A stretch of 64,000 bases of DNA. It comes from Loripinus fragilis. Its lineage: Eukaryota > Mollusca > Bivalvia > Lucinida > Lucinidae. The stretch covers positions 99,448,368 to 99,512,367 of the forward strand of contig OZ026516.1 in the NCBI GenBank assembly GCA_964019695.1. Reading direction: 5' to 3'. Position numbers and translations under genes: made by a program. Below, piece by piece: positions 34,736-45,824 of this stretch. Numbering within the stretch: the stretch's first letter is position 1; the number at the start of each line of letters is the position of its first letter. The notes below the pieces were generated by a model. That model worked only from the letters and a program-made list of their open reading frames with translations. It had not been told where the DNA came from and did not search any database.

Positions 34736-34980
34736 GGCCCAAAATTACAATGCTTCCTTAAAGTTAAGGACGATGTAAGCGAAGTACATGTATTGATATT
34801 TCAAAATGTTACATTAAATAATTAATAAATTGCCAGGATCGATGCAGTACGTATGGTCAAAGACACCATTGTGATCTACAGAAAAAAACGAAACTATTTT
34901 GATTTTAATAAGTTCGAAACGTTATTTTAATCAATACTTAAGTCTTCCTTAACTTTAAGGAAGCATTGTAATTTTGGGCC
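34736..34980. mobile_element. 245-bp MITE with ~35-bp near-perfect TIRs, CTG duplication
   Basis: GGCCCAAAATTACAATGCTT plus CCTTAAAGTTAAGG at the left end is matched by its reverse complement at the right end. CTG flanks both sides (34733-34735 and 34981-34983), consistent with a 3-bp target duplication. The near-identity of the TIRs suggests recent insertion. No coding capacity. Superfamily uncertain, PIF/Harbinger-like at best. Confidence 0.82.
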
Positions 34981-34983
34981 CTG

Positions 34984-35135
34984 GTGCCATTCTCCGATAT
35001 GCCTGCATTTACAGTGCAACTCTATTATACACGCATACCAGGTTTGTTTATTCAGATATGTGTGTTTGTAAAGACATCTGGTCTGTTACAAATCTATCAA
35101 TATGCCTATATGTAGGGTGCCGCTCCCACGGGTTT
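34984..35135. repeat. Minisatellite tail right of the MITE
   Basis: Diverged units such as ATTCTCCGATATGCCTGCAT and TCAATATGCC continue the 32780-34660 array, so the MITE lies within the array edge. Confidence 0.5.
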
Positions 35136-35144
35136 GATAAATTT

Positions 35145-35595
35145 GTTGGCTACGATCTTGGACGCCATCTTGAATATGTCAAATGCTGAGTGATAGCATC
35201 ACTGGGATCACAAGGATGATGTCTGTAATTCAAGAATCAGTAAAATAAGCATTTTGCATGCAAATAGCTGGACTTTGTCGGTCTCAGGGAAGACTTTCTT
35301 ATACTTTTTGTGATAAACTGCCATCTTGGCGGCCATCTTGTCCGCATTTTTATTTTTTTTTGTTACAAGCTAGTGTGTTCAGTTAGATTCCAACTTCATA
35401 GCAACAATTTAAGAAAGAAAATGGGTTTGAGACATTATTTTCCGTATCACACAATTTTTCTCTTATAATTGTCCTCCGTTTTGGACGCCATCTTGGATAT
35501 ATCGAAATGCTCAATGATGCCAGAGTGGCATCACTCGGATTTTTCAAGGACAATGTATGCACTACCAGAATCAACAAAGAAAAAAAGTTTAAAAT
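35145..35595. repeat. ~335-bp tandem repeat, two copies, with GCCATCTTG motifs
   Basis: TTGGACGCCATCTTGAATAT near 35157 and TTGGACGCCATCTTGGATAT near 35482 begin matching segments (AAATGCTSARTGATR, CATCACTSGGAT, CAAGGAYRATGT). An extra CCATCTTGGCGGCCATCTTG lies at about 35322. The core CCATCTT is a YY1-type motif, but binding is only inference. Confidence 0.55.
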
Positions 35596-35689
35596 CAAGT
35601 TCCAGGTCCCCCTAAAATTCGCCTGAATACTGCCGGACTACATTAATCAATTCATAAGAAAATCTGCTTGCAAATGCATTTGAGTGGGA

Positions 35690-36200
35690 AAAAATGAAAA
35701 GTTGATTTCATTAAAAAGTGTTGAAGCCAAATTCATTATTAACTCTTGTTATATTTAACCTAAGGAGATAATGGCTATAGATAAGTTCCAAAGATCAAGG
35801 TTGACCTTTGGCCTTTCAGCCATAGTAGAGTCCTATCAATAGATACAAAATGTTCTGGTCACATGACCAAAATGGCCGACACGCCCATATATGGTTGAAC
35901 CCTTTAAAACTCTTCTCCACCAGAACCACATGGCCAATGACCTTGGGACTTGGTATGTAGCACTGGGGATATTGGACCTGCCAAGTATGTTGAAATGATG
36001 ACCTGAAGTTGACCTTGACCTATTTAACGTCAATGTCAAAGTTGCTCCCTAGTGCATTTAAATGAAAATTATTTCGAAAAAGTAATTATTTTAAACTGTT
36101 GAAATCCAAAGTCATTATTCTCATCATGAGTATGTCCAAGTGATGGTCCAAGGTTGATCTTGACTTTGTAAAACATAGTTGAGCCATTGCATGAGATTTG
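35690..36200. repeat. Diverged ~350-bp tandem repeat, two copies
   Basis: AAAAAGTGTTGAAGCCAAATTCATTATT near 35715 and its counterpart near 36095 (GTTGAAATCCAAAGTCATTA) start similar segments, each followed by CCAAGGTTGA-type text. Identity is low. Confidence 0.4.
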
Positions 36201-36226
36201 TGGTATGTGCAACCAGCAAAACTTCA

Positions 36227-36256
36227 GATCAGCCTGCGCATACGCGCAGTCTGATC
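36227..36256. repeat. CAGATCAG hairpin element, inner arm CTGCGC
   Basis: GATCAGCCTGCGC pairs with GCGCAGTCTGATC with one mismatch. It is shorter than the copies at 17751 and 50962. Confidence 0.6.
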
Positions 36257-36719
36257 AGAGCCTTTGCTAGTCGCTTTAGTATTCTATGATTGTTAAGCTA
36301 CTGACTGACCACCATTTGGAGTTTCTAAGCTTAAAATGAGGCTACACAGACACGTCCGAGCCTACACATGTCAAAATACCACATTGTTGGAAATCTCATG
36401 CACTGGCTCAAGTAAGGTCAGCCACATTCTTGTGACCCATTGTCAGGTGAGCGCTTCAGAACGTAAGGTCCTCTGGTTTTGATAATCCAATTCCCAAACA
36501 GATGATCACTGTTAGGATCAAGTCATTGTGATTGCGAAAAGTAACTGTTCCCAGGCATCTATTCTGAAGGGTATGTATTTATTAGTTTGCCGTTCGTCGT
36601 GTTCATACGTCCTTCCATCACATTTGTGGAATCTGGTAAAAGTTTCCCTTGTGGTGACATTATCGGAAAGCAATCATATTTTTATCAAAGTTACCCTGAA
36701 TGATTGGCATTCAAAACAT

Positions 36720-37285
36720 TGACTCCAGACTCCAGGTTTCCTGTCACTGGGAGGACTGGAGGTCAAATCTAGGGCAGCTTTAAAGGTGCTATTCTGTTTT
36801 CTGACCTATGCAGATACCTAACCTAACATTTATTTGAAAGCATTCATATTTGGACTATAAGTACCAAACATAGTTGAATTGAAATCAACGACCTGGGTTG
36901 GTATAGATGTCAAAAAATCTAGGACACCTTTAAAATCTGCCATTCTATTTTTCTGTAATATGTCGATTGATTAGCTAGCATTCATATTTGGACAATTTGT
37001 ACCGTTCATGTATGGCTTCCATTCGACGGCTTCATATACCTAGATTCTATTGCAGGACATCTGAAGATTTTTTTATTTATAGAATCTTTTGCGACGGTTT
37101 CAATCGCTTGGATACATGCCGAAAGTGCCAAAAGGTGGGACTAGAGGTCAATATCTAGGACATATTTAGACGATTGTTTCTTTTATGGAATCATTTGTAT
37201 TTGGACAACAGGTACTATTTAGGGTTGACATTGGTTCTGTAACTTAGGGTTCAAGGTCCTAGGATTGGGCTAAAAGTCAAAATCA
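36720..37285. repeat. Diverged tandem repeat (~150-190 bp)
   Basis: CATTCATATTTGGAC..GTACC..CATAGTTGA and CTAGGACA..TTTAAA..TCTATTTT recur three times with low identity. Confidence 0.4.
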
Positions 37286-37404
37286 AATTTAGTATTGGAA
37301 CAGCATTAACATCAGCCGGGTTATATGTGCATCTCAGGGCACTGTTTAAAGTTTTCTTTATCTGAGGCTAAGCCGATCCAAAAACTATGGAAACTGGTGT
37401 ACAA

Positions 37405-37532
37405 GTCGTGGCGCAATGGTTAGTGCCTTAGACTAAACTTCGAAAGAATCCCACGTTCAAATCCCTGGTGAGACGAGGTTGTTTATTATTATTATTATTT
37501 TTATTATTATTATTATTCTTTTTATTATTATA

Positions 37533-37595
<63 letters not shown>
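37405..37595 (+). mobile_element. tRNA-like SINE head followed by ATT microsatellite
   Basis: GTGGCGCAATGGTTAGTGCC (A-box-like) and CACGTTCAAATCCCTGG (B-box-like) lie 40 bp apart, followed immediately by an ATT repeat (37482-37595). A proper acceptor stem does not form (GTCGTGG has no complementary partner), and the T stem is imperfect. This is therefore a tRNA-derived retroposon or tRNA pseudogene, not a functional tRNA gene. Confidence 0.6.
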
Positions 37596-37597
<2 letters not shown>

Positions 37598-37599
37598 AA

Positions 37600-38905
37600 T
37601 TTTATGTTGGGGTTTGGGGAAGGGGGGCATATCGCCGTTTATCTAACTAAGTCAGTTTAAATCTTTCTCTATCCCTATGAATCTTAAACATATATGAAAT
37701 TGTTTCATGGAACTCCATAGATGGGTACAGTTTGTCGAATGAATGTGCCTTCTATAAATACGACAACTTTCACTGCTTTAGATCTTACAATATTCTACCC
37801 ATGATAAATTCTATGCAAGGGGTCATATTCTAGTTAGGATTTAGCTTTTTGCATGCCCTTGCCTAATTTTCTGTGCTAAGTAATGTTTTGCTATTTATTT
37901 TAAGTTCAATAGTACAGTACCTCAAATTCAGTATTAATTTGTTTAACCCTGATACATATAACACAAAAGTAACGGATCGTGGATAACATTTGTTGACCAT
38001 ACCCCTCCATTGTACCTTTGTCTGCTTCTTATTTGCGTTTGGTTAAGCTTTAAAGTTATGTGGATACCCTTGTCTACAAAATTATTTTCTGTAAATGCAA
38101 AAGCACACATATTGGAAACCTGATTTTGCTGTACGCGTAAAAAGGTAAACCCCAGGTTGCGCATTTGCGAAAAATACCAATTTAAGAACAGAGTATTACC
38201 AACAAGCGTGATTTCAATAAGCCATACTCTTATTTGCAGTTTGACGCCGCTCAGGGCTGAAATACCTTACATAAAGATACACTTTCCCTTGATACGAAGC
38301 AGGTTTTAAAGTTGCAATATGTTCATGACAAACTGCGGAAATCGTGTTAAGCTAAATAAATGTTAATTTGCCTTCGGTTCAGGTCATTTAATTAATATCA
38401 CAAATGAATAGCTTTATCTAAACCTCAGTCCTACGGAGGAGACAATAGAGGCCACAATCCAGGTCGTCTCATTGGAGAGCAGGAGTGTGCTATCCTTTGT
38501 CGTACACGTGTCGGCAATAATGAACTCGTTAAGGACCGTCATTGAAGCTTGAGTTTGTTTAACAGCTGCCATCTGTTAGAAAGTTGTCGCAAGGCAGAAC
38601 AATAACACAATAACTAGAGCACGTCACAGTAATATGTGCAGAGATATGCAAAGTTTCGGTGAAAAAGAAAAATTTTGAAAATAAATTCCAACTTAACGCA
38701 TTTATGCTAATTCAAACCTTACATACTTGATGTTTCAGATTGAAATGGAGTGAACTATTATTAGTTGGGCCTCGTCGCGTGAAAACTTGTCATCGGAGTT
38801 TGCGATCAGGTCATGCTCAACCCAGCTTGCGACTGTGTGACCTAAGGGACTAGCTATCTAGAAATTCAAAATGGAAAATTGCATATCGAAAGTTTAACTA
38901 TTATG
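37600..38905. other. No recognised feature
   Basis: No supported gene or repeat. Confidence 0.3.
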
Positions 38906-38910
38906 TCTGG

Positions 38911-39103
38911 ACAGGCCTCCAGATAAAAGTACGTACTCGAAAATTATTTTCTTTATTTCTCATCCAAAACATATGTTGTGGGTACTCAAAAGAACCGTCT
39001 CAATGAGACGGTTCCTTTGAGCACCCAAAACACATGTTTAGATTAATGGGTAAGAAAATAATTAAAATTTTACGCAAATAAAATATCTTTATCTGGACCT
39101 ATG
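38911..39103. mobile_element. Palindromic MITE with GTCTC-core hairpin, copy 1
   Basis: Nearly the whole ~190-bp element folds on itself. The outer ends are CCTCCAGATAAAAGT and, reverse-complemented, AGGTCCAGATAAAGAT. The core AAGAACCGTCTCA pairs with TGAGACGGTTC around one base at 39003, with GGGTACTC/GAGCACCC outside it. An inverted copy lies at 51291-51484. Confidence 0.75.
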
Positions 39104-39414
39104 TAATGATCTATCATACTTCCCAGAAAGCCAATAACAAAGTCATTGATCAAACGGAGCAGATGTGCAGGCTAGCCTGTGCCTTTGTTGGTTGCATGCA
39201 ACCAATTAGTGTTTTTTCGGGACAGGCCCATTTTAAAAGATCTACAGTCGACGTCACCATTGTTCTCTTTATTTCTTATGCTGATTTGCAACTAAGCAAC
39301 TAAGAAAATAAAACATAAAATCTAACAATCTTATGTGGTAAAATAAGATATTTTTGAATAACATTAAAAAGTGATGGAATTTAAAAAATACAGCTTCTAG
39401 CTCAATCGTTAGTA

Positions 39415-40075
39415 CCGTCAGCACCTTTATACAAACGCAAGGTATTCATATACGATAGGGGTAACTACCAAGCATTTTCAAATGATCTAGTTCAAACTGA
39501 CTGGCAAACTTTAAAAAGCGAAAACATCAACACTTACGCGGAAAACATCACTGAAAGAATAACTACCCTTGCAAATAAGCATGTGCCTAACAGGTTAATA
39601 AATACACGCAAAACTGACCCCGCCTGGTTAACAACACACGTCAAGAAACTCATAAGGAAAAAGAAAAGACTATACGACAAATACAAGAAATCTAATAATA
39701 TTAACCACTTTGAAACATATAAACAGTTTAAAAATCTAATAACAAGCGAAATTCGTAATTCAAAAAAAGAAGTATTAAATAAGTTAACTGAAAATTTGGC
39801 AAGTCCGAACACCAAACAGAATAACTGGTGGAAAACATTAAAACACTTTATTAAACCTGAGCAGGCTGATGTCATACCACCATTGAACAAGAATGGACAG
39901 GTCTACACTGAGGAAAAGGATAAAGCAAATATCTTGAACACTTTTTTTAACTGAGACGAGACTTAATAAACTCAGTGTCAGATATCTGTCAACCTAATCT
40001 TAACGTTCTACTCTGTGGTGATATATCACTAACTCTTGATCAATATTTGAAGCAGTACAAGAATTTATAATTAAG
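39415..40075 (+). pseudogene. LINE ORF2 linker fragment between endonuclease and reverse transcriptase
   Basis: An open stretch to 39952 encodes VFIYDRGNYQAFSNDL, TDPAWLTTHVKKLIRKKKRL and NNWWKTLKHFIKP, the typical linker of CR1/jockey-group LINE ORF2 proteins just before the reverse-transcriptase domain. After the stop at 39951-39953 a shifted frame reads ETRLNKLSVRYLS, then decays. Neither the endonuclease nor the reverse transcriptase is present. No credible ATG start. This is a truncated dead copy on the plus strand. Confidence 0.75.
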
Positions 40076-40094
40076 TCAAAACGCTTTGAATATA

Positions 40095-40335
40095 CACTAC
40101 CGCCCGCGTATTTGTCCTGCGAATTCGCGTTTTATGTGCGTTTTCAACGCATTGTACGTGCGTTGCGTTTAAATTGCGTATGAAACGCGAATCAACGTAT
40201 TTCGAAACTCATGAATATTCATTAGCAGCCCCCAACGCGTTTCAACGATAAAATATGCGTTTCTCGCTTTAGCCAATCAAATCGTTTTGTTACAACGCAG
40301 TGATGCGTAAACCAATCAAATTTAGTTGACCTTGC
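40095..40335. promoter_or_regulatory. CpG-dense patch with two inverted-type CCAATCAAAT motifs
   Basis: About 20 CpG dinucleotides fall within about 180 bp in otherwise CpG-poor DNA, mostly as GCGTTT or AAACGC. ATTCGCGTTT near 40122 and AAACGCGAAT near 40185 pair as hairpin arms. CCAATCAAA occurs at 40273 and again at 40312. It could be a small CpG-island promoter with CCAAT boxes, or simply a CpG-rich young repeat. No gene start is visible, partly because an assembly gap begins at 40690. Confidence 0.35.
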
Positions 40336-40689
40336 TCAATGTTTACATTGTTATTGTTTAGCTTCGGTTTGAATATTTTTGATAAGACTTGTCTTGCAAA
40401 TCTCAATTCCCGTTTCCTTTGAGCTTTTAAAGCCCAATTTGAATTAAATATCTCACTCCATTCATTTATCAATATTTTGAGCCGACTATCACGACTTTTC
40501 AGCGGAGAAATAAATGGAGTTACTCAAGGCCGAAAAATGAATGTATAACAGTAAAATCACATCGATCTTCATCAGATATAGATCTAAAATTAGTCTCTTT
40601 TTGTGCCCAATGTAAAATATTTTTCTTAAAACAACGACATGAAGCAGATGAATTAAAAACATGTCGCACTGCATTCAATTTTGTTTCTG

Positions 40690-40889
40690 NNNNNNNNNNN
40701 NNNNNNNNNNNNNNNNNNNNNNNNNNNNNNNNNNNNNNNNNNNNNNNNNNNNNNNNNNNNNNNNNNNNNNNNNNNNNNNNNNNNNNNNNNNNNNNNNNNN
40801 NNNNNNNNNNNNNNNNNNNNNNNNNNNNNNNNNNNNNNNNNNNNNNNNNNNNNNNNNNNNNNNNNNNNNNNNNNNNNNNNNNNNNNNNN
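40690..40889. other. Assembly gap (200 N)
   Basis: Exactly 200 N, a conventional placeholder length, so the true gap size is unknown. Frames that span it are meaningless. Confidence 0.99.
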
Positions 40890-41300
40890 GCAATGATTTT
40901 CTTTTTAAGGGTGTGTTCTTATGGTCAAAACCTACGACACTTATAATGTAATGACGCTGACTAATGGCTTCAATGGTGTTTTCTACGTCTTCTGGCGTCA
41001 CATAGACGCCTTGTGAGGACTTGGTGAGGTGCTATCGTTTTAACTTTCCTAGTACCAAAATATATTACATGCATAAAAAAACGTTTGATCATGTCATACA
41101 ATCGTGTGTGATTGCCACAAACTGTGCTTTCATTGATTGAACAATGTAATAACAAACTCAGCAGCACATGATTATCTACATGTTTAAAATAGATATACTG
41201 ATAATGTTAGCAATGATTACTGGGAAAGAAATGAATAAGTGTGCCAGAGATATGCACTTTTACACATATAAGCCTAATGACATTTTGTGGGACATAAGGC

Positions 41301-41352
41301 AAACAGTGTAGGCCCAGATCAGACGCCGCCAAATGCGGCATCTGAACAAGAT
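41301..41352. repeat. CAGATCAG hairpin element, inner arm ACGCCGC, right arm decayed
   Basis: AAACAGTGTAGGCCCAGATC precedes TCAGACGCCGC, which pairs with GCGGCATCTGA with one mismatch. The outer right arm is lost. Confidence 0.55.
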
Positions 41353-41499
41353 CTATATTGCTTGCTCGCAGACTGCTGTATTAAACTTGAAGAAATATAA
41401 ATATGGAAAGTATCATCCAACAACCATTAAAACAAAAAATGGAATGCTCTAATTCTGAATAAAAGAAGAAAATCCCAACAGGTATAAAGGGGCTAATAA

Positions 41500-41757
41500 A
41501 CACCACAAAGTTGCTTTATAAAGAATAGTTAGTCTCCCATCAAGAGATTGTTTTGACTCTTTAGAAATAGATCTAGAATTCTTCCTTTCCATAGATCAGT
41601 ATATGTATATGTATTTATATGCTACAACTTACGATATACGTTCATGTGATCCTTACATCATGAAATATGTCACTGTGTTATATATAGATCACATTGATTT
41701 TTTTGCTGTATACATTGTGTACCAGAGAAATAAATTATTTGACTTGACTTGACTATG
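41500..41757 (+). mobile_element. Probable LINE 3' end with TTGACT tail
   Basis: TGTGTACCAGAGAAATAAAT followed by TATTTGACTTGACTTGACT looks like the 3' end of a CR1-like LINE with a short tandem tail. No coding part is recognised upstream, so only the tail is supported. Confidence 0.45.
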
Positions 41758-43345
41758 GCCATGACTTTGGAAATTGGGGTTTTATGGCCATGACTATTCA
41801 CAAATATTTTATGGTTAGTTTTTGGTATGTGTTTTACAATTTTCCCCCTTGATTCATAGATTCAATTGCAATGTTTCCTTGTGTTGAAATATTCTTGAAT
41901 GCATTAGTGTATCTGGCCGGGAACTTCTACTGTTTTGATTTTTTTTAATAATAGGTTGTACTATATGGTACATTAGGTTTAATACTATCTTTTTTCGAAA
42001 ACTTTTCACAAATCAATGTCTTGAAGTTACTAATGTAAGCATTTTGCATGGATTTCAATATATCAAGCTGTAAACTGTACAAAATGTTTCACATACCTTG
42101 CAAATTATTATCTTCCCATAGACGCAGATGTCATATAATCCTGGAAATAAACATTAACCAATTGTCACAATGACATGTTGACCAATGTTTTGAGCCACCA
42201 TTTTTAAACTTTGTGCACATGTAAGAATATTTGTTTTCCCATGAAAGCATAATTATGCATAATGAGCCAAAACATACTCTTAGATCCACTTACAAAAAAT
42301 TTTTAACATAGATAAATGTAACAAACTATATATTTCATGCATAACTTTATGTATTTCAAATTTCTTCATGTGACTATTTTTATGTGCCAAAACAATAGTG
42401 GTGATTCAGTTTAAGTTCACTTTAATGGCCCTTTATAATGGCCATTAAAGCATCTGCTTAATAAATAATGACCAGCAGTTTACAGCAGTATGTTATGGTA
42501 TATGCTTTATGAGTATTTTTTTCATATATGGCCATAAGTGCACGCTTTCTAATTTTTTTAACTTACTTTTAAATGGTAATGCAGTTTAATGCTGATGACA
42601 ATGGTGTCTCCATCTGTTTTACAAATTGTTCTAGCTTTTTAGTTAATATTTTAAAATAGACAAAAATGTAATTATAATCTATGATTTCAATGATGATGGG
42701 CATTAAATCATATATTTTTCTTTTTTCTGTTTCTATTGCCCATGAAAAATAATATTGATGACAATTTTTCTTTACTTAACTTTAATGGTACTACCTCTTG
42801 GGCCAGTTTTTATCGATAATCTGTATTTATGAAGTTAATGGGCAAAAATTTAGTGACTATATGCATAAGATTTAATATCTATTTCTAATGCCCATGATAG
42901 AATTTTGCTGTCAATGAATTCTCATTTTCATTTTATGGTACTTATATTGTCCATTATAAATTTGTGATGAACATTACAGTAAATAAATAGCCATGAGTTC
43001 TGAGATTTATAGGCATCAAAATGTATCTAATGTCCGTAATATGAAATATTGATGGCAATGAGTTTATGTAAATGCTATTTGTTGGGCACGAACCTAACCA
43101 ACACTTAGGAGTTTAATGCGCTTCTCCCTTGTAACCTTTAGTTTACAATTTGTTCGGCAAATATTGGGCATAAGTTTTACATTTTTATGCTCATAATGGC
43201 CATTACAAACATAATGCAATAGCAATGGCTCCCATAAATATTCTAATGGGCATATGTTTTATGCTCCTTCCTTTGTAACCATTAGTTATCATTTTGTTTG
43301 CCATATAATGGGCATTACTTACACATTTTGGTCATTATAATGGCC
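41755..43345. repeat. AT-rich stretch with recurrent ATGGCCAT / ATGGGCAT motifs
   Basis: ATGGCCAT, AATGGCCATT or ATGGGCAT (or its complement ATGCCCAT) occurs about 14 times in 1.6 kb, for example near 41755, 41785, 42435, 42528, 42695, 42738, 42835, 42890, 43200, 43245, 43310 and 43340. No regular period is seen. Similar text lies at 57240-57420 next to the LINE 5' end. Unknown nature. Confidence 0.4.
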
Positions 43346-43429
43346 ATGAAAAAGATAAAACAAGATTTAATGGTATCATAAGTTTTCATATATGACATGA
43401 TATAGAAATAAGTGTCATTTTATGTGATA

Positions 43430-43678
43430 TGATATGATGGTTTATTTGAAAATTCCAAAAGGCAATAAATGCCCACGAGGATACAACATATATACATATA
43501 CATGGCAGAAAACAGTGTAGTACATATCAATTAACAAATATATTGAGAGTATATGACATATTTATCTGAATTTGGTACCCGTCACATGGGTGACAACAAA
43601 AATATCGGACGAGTCTGAACATGTGCTCAATCTCACCCGACCTTCAGATATTTCTGAATCATAAATGATTTGGATGTG
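43430..43678 (-). mobile_element. Possible LINE 3' end remnant
   Basis: Read on the minus strand, the segment ends with TATCATATCA repeats and could be an old LINE 3' UTR. The plus strand shows GATATGATATGATGG near 43427. Support is weak because no coding part is present. Confidence 0.25.
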
Positions 43679-44129
43679 CCGGTGTCCCAGTTTATCTTGC
43701 CCCCTGGACAGCTTGCCCCCCGGGGGCAAGCCAACCGCGGTTGGCTTACCCCCCAGGGGGCAAGCTGTCCCGGGATATCTTGCCCCCCACCTTGGTTATC
43801 TTCACCCCCGGGGGGCAAGCTGTCCAGGCCAGTTTATCTTGCCCCCCGCCCAACACAAGTAAAAATATATACATGTTATTTTGTTATTTTTCTGTATCAT
43901 TTTAATGAATTCAAATCCTCCATAAGTCATAAAGTAAGAAATTGGTGCCTGTGGGGTTAATATTGGTAAAAATTTAACATCATCTTGAATAAAAATATCA
44001 AGATTAAGTGATTTTAAGCTTAATTATTTTGCTAATACTACTTATTTTTAACTATCTGAATGTGATGATGTATCAATTGTAAACATAATTCAAGTCAAAT
44101 TCAGCTGTTTTCTTTGTCGGATTGTTCTG

Positions 44130-45818
44130 TATGCTTAGTTGCAGAGGTGGGGGGGTAAGCTGTCCAGGCCAGTTCATCTTGCCCCCCACCCACCTGGGCA
44201 TCAAAGTAAAATTATTGTGCCTATACTACTTATTTTAAACTATCTGAATGTGAAGATGTGTCAATCTAAAACATAATTCAAGTCAAATTCAGCTGATTTC
44301 TTTGTTGGATTGTTCCGTATACTTAGTTACAGGGGTGGGGGGTAAGCTGTCCAGACCAGTTTATCTTGCCCCCCACCACCTGGGTATCAAAGTAAAAGTA
44401 TTGTGCCTATTCTTCTTATTTAAACTATCTGATTGTGAAGATGTATCAATAATAAACATAATTCAAGTCAAATTCAGCTGTTTTCTTTGTCAGATTGTTC
44501 TGTATGCTTAGTTGCAGGGGTGGGGGGTAAGCTGTCCAGGCCAGTTTATCTTGCCCCCCACCCACTTGGGTATCAAAGTAAAATTATTTTGCTAATTCTA
44601 CTTATTTTAATCAATCTGATTGTGAAGATGTATCAATCTAAAACATAATTCAAGTCAAATTCAGCTGATTTCTTTGTCGGATTGATCCGTATACTTAGTT
44701 ACAGGGGTGGGGGGTAAGCTGTCCAGGCCAGTTTATCTTGACCCCCACCCACCTGAGTATCAAAGTAAAATTTTTTTGCTAAGTTTTCTCATTTTAAACT
44801 ATCTGAATGTGATGATGTATGTACCAATTATAAACATAATTCAAGTCAAATTCAGCTGTTTTCTTTGTCTGATTGTTCTGTATGCTTAGTTGCAGGGGTG
44901 GGGGTAAGCTGTCCAGGCCAGTTTATCTTGCCCCCCACCCACCTGAGTATCAAAGTAAAAATATTTTGCTAAGTTTCTCATTTTAAACTATCTGAATGTG
45001 AAGATGTATCAATTATAAACATAATTCAAGTCAAATTCAGCTGTTTTCTTTGTGGGATTGTTCCATATACTTAGTTACAGGGGTGGGGGGTAAGCTGTCC
45101 AGGCCAGTTTATCTTGACCCCCACCCACCTGAGAATCAAAGTAAAATTATTTTGCTAATTCTACTTATTTTAATCTATCTGATTGTGAAGATGTATCAAT
45201 CTAAAACATAATTCAAGTCAAATTCAGCTGATTTCTTTGTCGGATTGTTCTGTATACTTAGTTACAGGGGTGGGGGGGTAAGCTGTCCAGGCCAGTTTAT
45301 CTTGACCCCCACCAACCTGAGTATCAAAGTCAAATGTTTTTGCTAAGTTTTCTCATTTTAAACTATTTGAATATGATGATTTATCAATTATAATCATGAT
45401 TCAAGTCAAATTCAGTTGTTTTCTTTGTCAGATTGTTCTGTATGCTTAGTTGCAGGGGTGGGGGGTAAGCTGTCCAGGCCAGTTTATCTTGCCCCCACCC
45501 ACCTGTGTATCAAAGTAAAAGTATTGTGCCTATTCTTCTTATTTTAAACTATCTGAATGTGAAGATGTATCAATAATCATTATAATTCAAGTCAAATTCA
45601 GCTGTTTTCTTTGTCAGATTGTTCTGTATGCTTAGTTGCAGGGGTGGGGGGTAAGCTGTCCAGGCCAGTTTATCTTGCCCCCACCCACCTGGGCATCAAA
45701 GTAAAAGTATTGTGCCTATACTACTTATTTTAAACTATCTGAATGTGAAGATGTATCAATAATAAACATAATTCTAGTCTAATTCAGCTGTTTTCTTTGT
45801 CAGATTGTTCTGTTGTTC
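44130..45818 (+). repeat. Foldback left arm: about nine ~187-bp units
   Basis: Unit starts, measured at ATGCTTAGTTGCAGG or ATACTTAGTTACAGG, fall at 44131, 44319, 44504, 44691, 44882, 45067, 45254, 45442 and 45628, so the period is 185-191 bp. The two unit types largely alternate. Every unit contains GGGGTGGGGGGTAAGCTGTC, CAGTTTATCTTG and AACATAATTCAAGTCAAATT. The small reading frames here are by-products. Confidence 0.9.
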
Positions 45819-45824
45819 TGTGGG

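Noticed and set aside
37405..37480. Functional tRNA gene
   Set aside because: A and B boxes are recognisable, but the acceptor stem does not pair and the T stem is imperfect. It is directly followed by a microsatellite, as in SINEs.
40661..41001. Frames across runs of N near 40.7 kb (and likewise near 60.9 kb)
   Set aside because: They contain mostly unknown sequence.
43633..44889. Pro/Gly-rich frames at the foldback ends
   Set aside because: They read through GGGGGGCAAG palindromes and tandem units. No start context or conservation.
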